In this document: one piece after another, positions 63,351 through 64,000 of the stretch | How the letters are laid out: every line of letters begins with the position of its first letter | Numbering within the stretch: position 1 is the stretch's first letter | Source: Synechococcus sp. PCC 7335 | GTDB lineage: Bacteria > Cyanobacteriota > Cyanobacteriia > Phormidesmidales > Phormidesmidaceae | Assembly: GCF_000155595.1 (NCBI RefSeq) | Contig: NZ_DS989904.1 | Coordinates: 752,477-816,476, forward strand | DNA length: 64,000 nucleotides | Direction of reading: 5' to 3' | Program-made: the position numbers and the translations under genes | The notes under the pieces: model-generated | Databases searched by the model: none | What the model was told of the DNA's origin: nothing | The model's input: the letters and a program-made list of their open reading frames with translations, nothing else

Positions 63351-64000
63351 ATGTTGAATCGCGGAACGCTGTTGTTGTTGTTGATTGCGATCACGCTTGG
63401 CGGTGGTGTTTTACTATTTGAAAACAGTGATAGTGCAGAGCGCGCTAGGAATGCAGATGAAACCGTAGGTGAAGCGCAAGGCAAACCGCTGCTGCCATTT
63501 GAAGAAAGTGCGATCACGCGGTTCACGCTGAGCCGTTCTAACCAGAGCGATTTGGCTTTCGTAAAAGATGAGTCGGGTGTCTGGCAGATGAGCGCACCCG
63601 AAGAAACAATAGCAGAAGGGGGGGCGATCGCCTTTCTCCTCAGCCAGATCACCCGTCCATCCAATCGAGTTATAACCGCCGAAAGCAACAACCTCGTCGA
63701 TTTCGGCCTAGAAGATCCAGAAGCTACCATCACCCTAGAAGCAACCGCCTCAGAAGCAGAGAAGCATACCTATCAGCTGCTGCTAGGCGGAGCTGACTTC
63801 GGTGGAGACCAGCGATATGTACAGGTTATTGAGCTGATGGGCCAAGCAGATGCCACTAGCAGTGATGAAAATAGCAGCAATGAGGAAGTAGATTCCGCCA
63901 ACTTAGTTGAAGCTGAAGAGTCTAGTGAGATGGAAATTCATCTTGTTTCTGGTGGAATCGCCAACGCGATCGAACGCCCTGTCCCTGACTGGATATCTAA
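63351..64000 (+). CDS. DUF4340-domain protein, partial (3' end outside window)
   Basis: Open from ATG 63351 to the right edge. Starts MLNRGTLLLLLIAITLGG, one membrane helix, then a periplasmic DUF4340-type beta domain (ESAITRFTLSRSNQSDLAFVKDESGVWQM; VDFGLEDPEATITLEA; YQLLLGGADFGGDQRYVQV). DUF4340 genes commonly follow GldG-like genes. The C-terminus is not seen. Antisense frame 63335-63733 was discarded. Confidence 0.85.
   Translation, partial: MLNRGTLLLLLIAITLGGGVLLFENSDSAERARNADETVGEAQGKPLLPFEESAITRFTLSRSNQSDLAFVKDESGVWQMSAPEETIAEGGAIAFLLSQITRPSNRVITAESNNLVDFGLEDPEATITLEATASEAEKHTYQLLLGGADFGGDQRYVQVIELMGQADATSSDENSSNEEVDSANLVEAEESSEMEIHLVSGGIANAIERPVPDWIS

Noticed and set aside
63335-63733. 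Minus-strand 132-residue frame
   Set aside because: Antisense to the DUF4340 gene, which has a membrane helix and coherent domain.

Overview
The window is chromosomal DNA from a phycoerythrin-containing cyanobacterium. Cyanobacterial hallmarks are frequent GCGATCGC (HIP1-type) octamers, cpeBA, petM, ycf39, chlD, ccmK3/ccmK4, ndhS, a Som-type SLH porin and many cyanobacteria-restricted families (DUF2605, DUF2973, TIGR02450, HAS-barrel). Gene style suggests a Leptolyngbya/Synechococcus-like lineage, but no rRNA or other taxonomic marker is present, so that is inference.

Layout. 1-3.8 kb: a truncated gene at the left edge, DUF4112, a small Cys protein, a PPC-domain exoprotein, tRNA-Phe, then an Rrf2 (CymR-like) regulator with cysK. 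4-7.8 kb: iron-uptake/Som porin, a possible small-ORF/structured-RNA cassette, ycf39, petM. 7.8-13.8 kb: pdxA, DUF72, msrP, two small ORFs, pheS, surE. 14-16 kb: phycoerythrin operon cpeB-cpeA, then cpeZ, with no cpeY between. 16-24 kb: sbcD, a PAS histidine kinase, a matrixin-type RTX protease and a stand-alone SF2 helicase. 24-29 kb: an NAD operon pncB-nadD-nrtR-nadE with two palindromes in front. 29-35 kb: UbiA-type prenyltransferase, EamA transporter, two tandem RRM proteins, a CatB-type acetyltransferase, a decayed patch (LuxR-HTH remnant and a frameshifted ORF) and a cyclic-peptide-type ABC exporter. 35-46 kb: chlD, ccmK3-ccmK4, an SLH lipoprotein overlapping an M42 peptidase, and a signalling set (small TTG-start SPOR-like protein, FecR, CHASE2 hybrid kinase). 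46-52 kb: oligopeptide-type ABC permease with a frameshifted binding protein, ABA4-like protein, ndhS, HAS-barrel protein, FAD oxidoreductase. 52-64 kb: pentapeptide protein, a complete IS982 element with terminal inverted and direct repeats, a YbjQ-YbjQ-M48 operon, dienelactone hydrolase, GATase, DUF2973/DUF2605, and a Gld-like ABC operon (ATPase, permease, GldG-like, DUF4340) running off the right edge.

Most of the window is ordinary core genome. The best leads are: a sequence in the porin leader complementary to the conserved core of the cyanobacterial sRNA Yfr1; a hairpin-rich small-ORF cassette downstream of ycf39; a roughly 92-nt structured dispersed repeat present twice in opposite orientation; 15-17 bp tandem repeats placed on or just after stop codons; the NrtR-linked palindromes; and the decayed regulator/ORF next to an orphan peptide exporter. 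I found no CRISPR array, no phage module, no rRNA and no obvious defence island. All functional names rest on motif recognition by eye; no database search was run.
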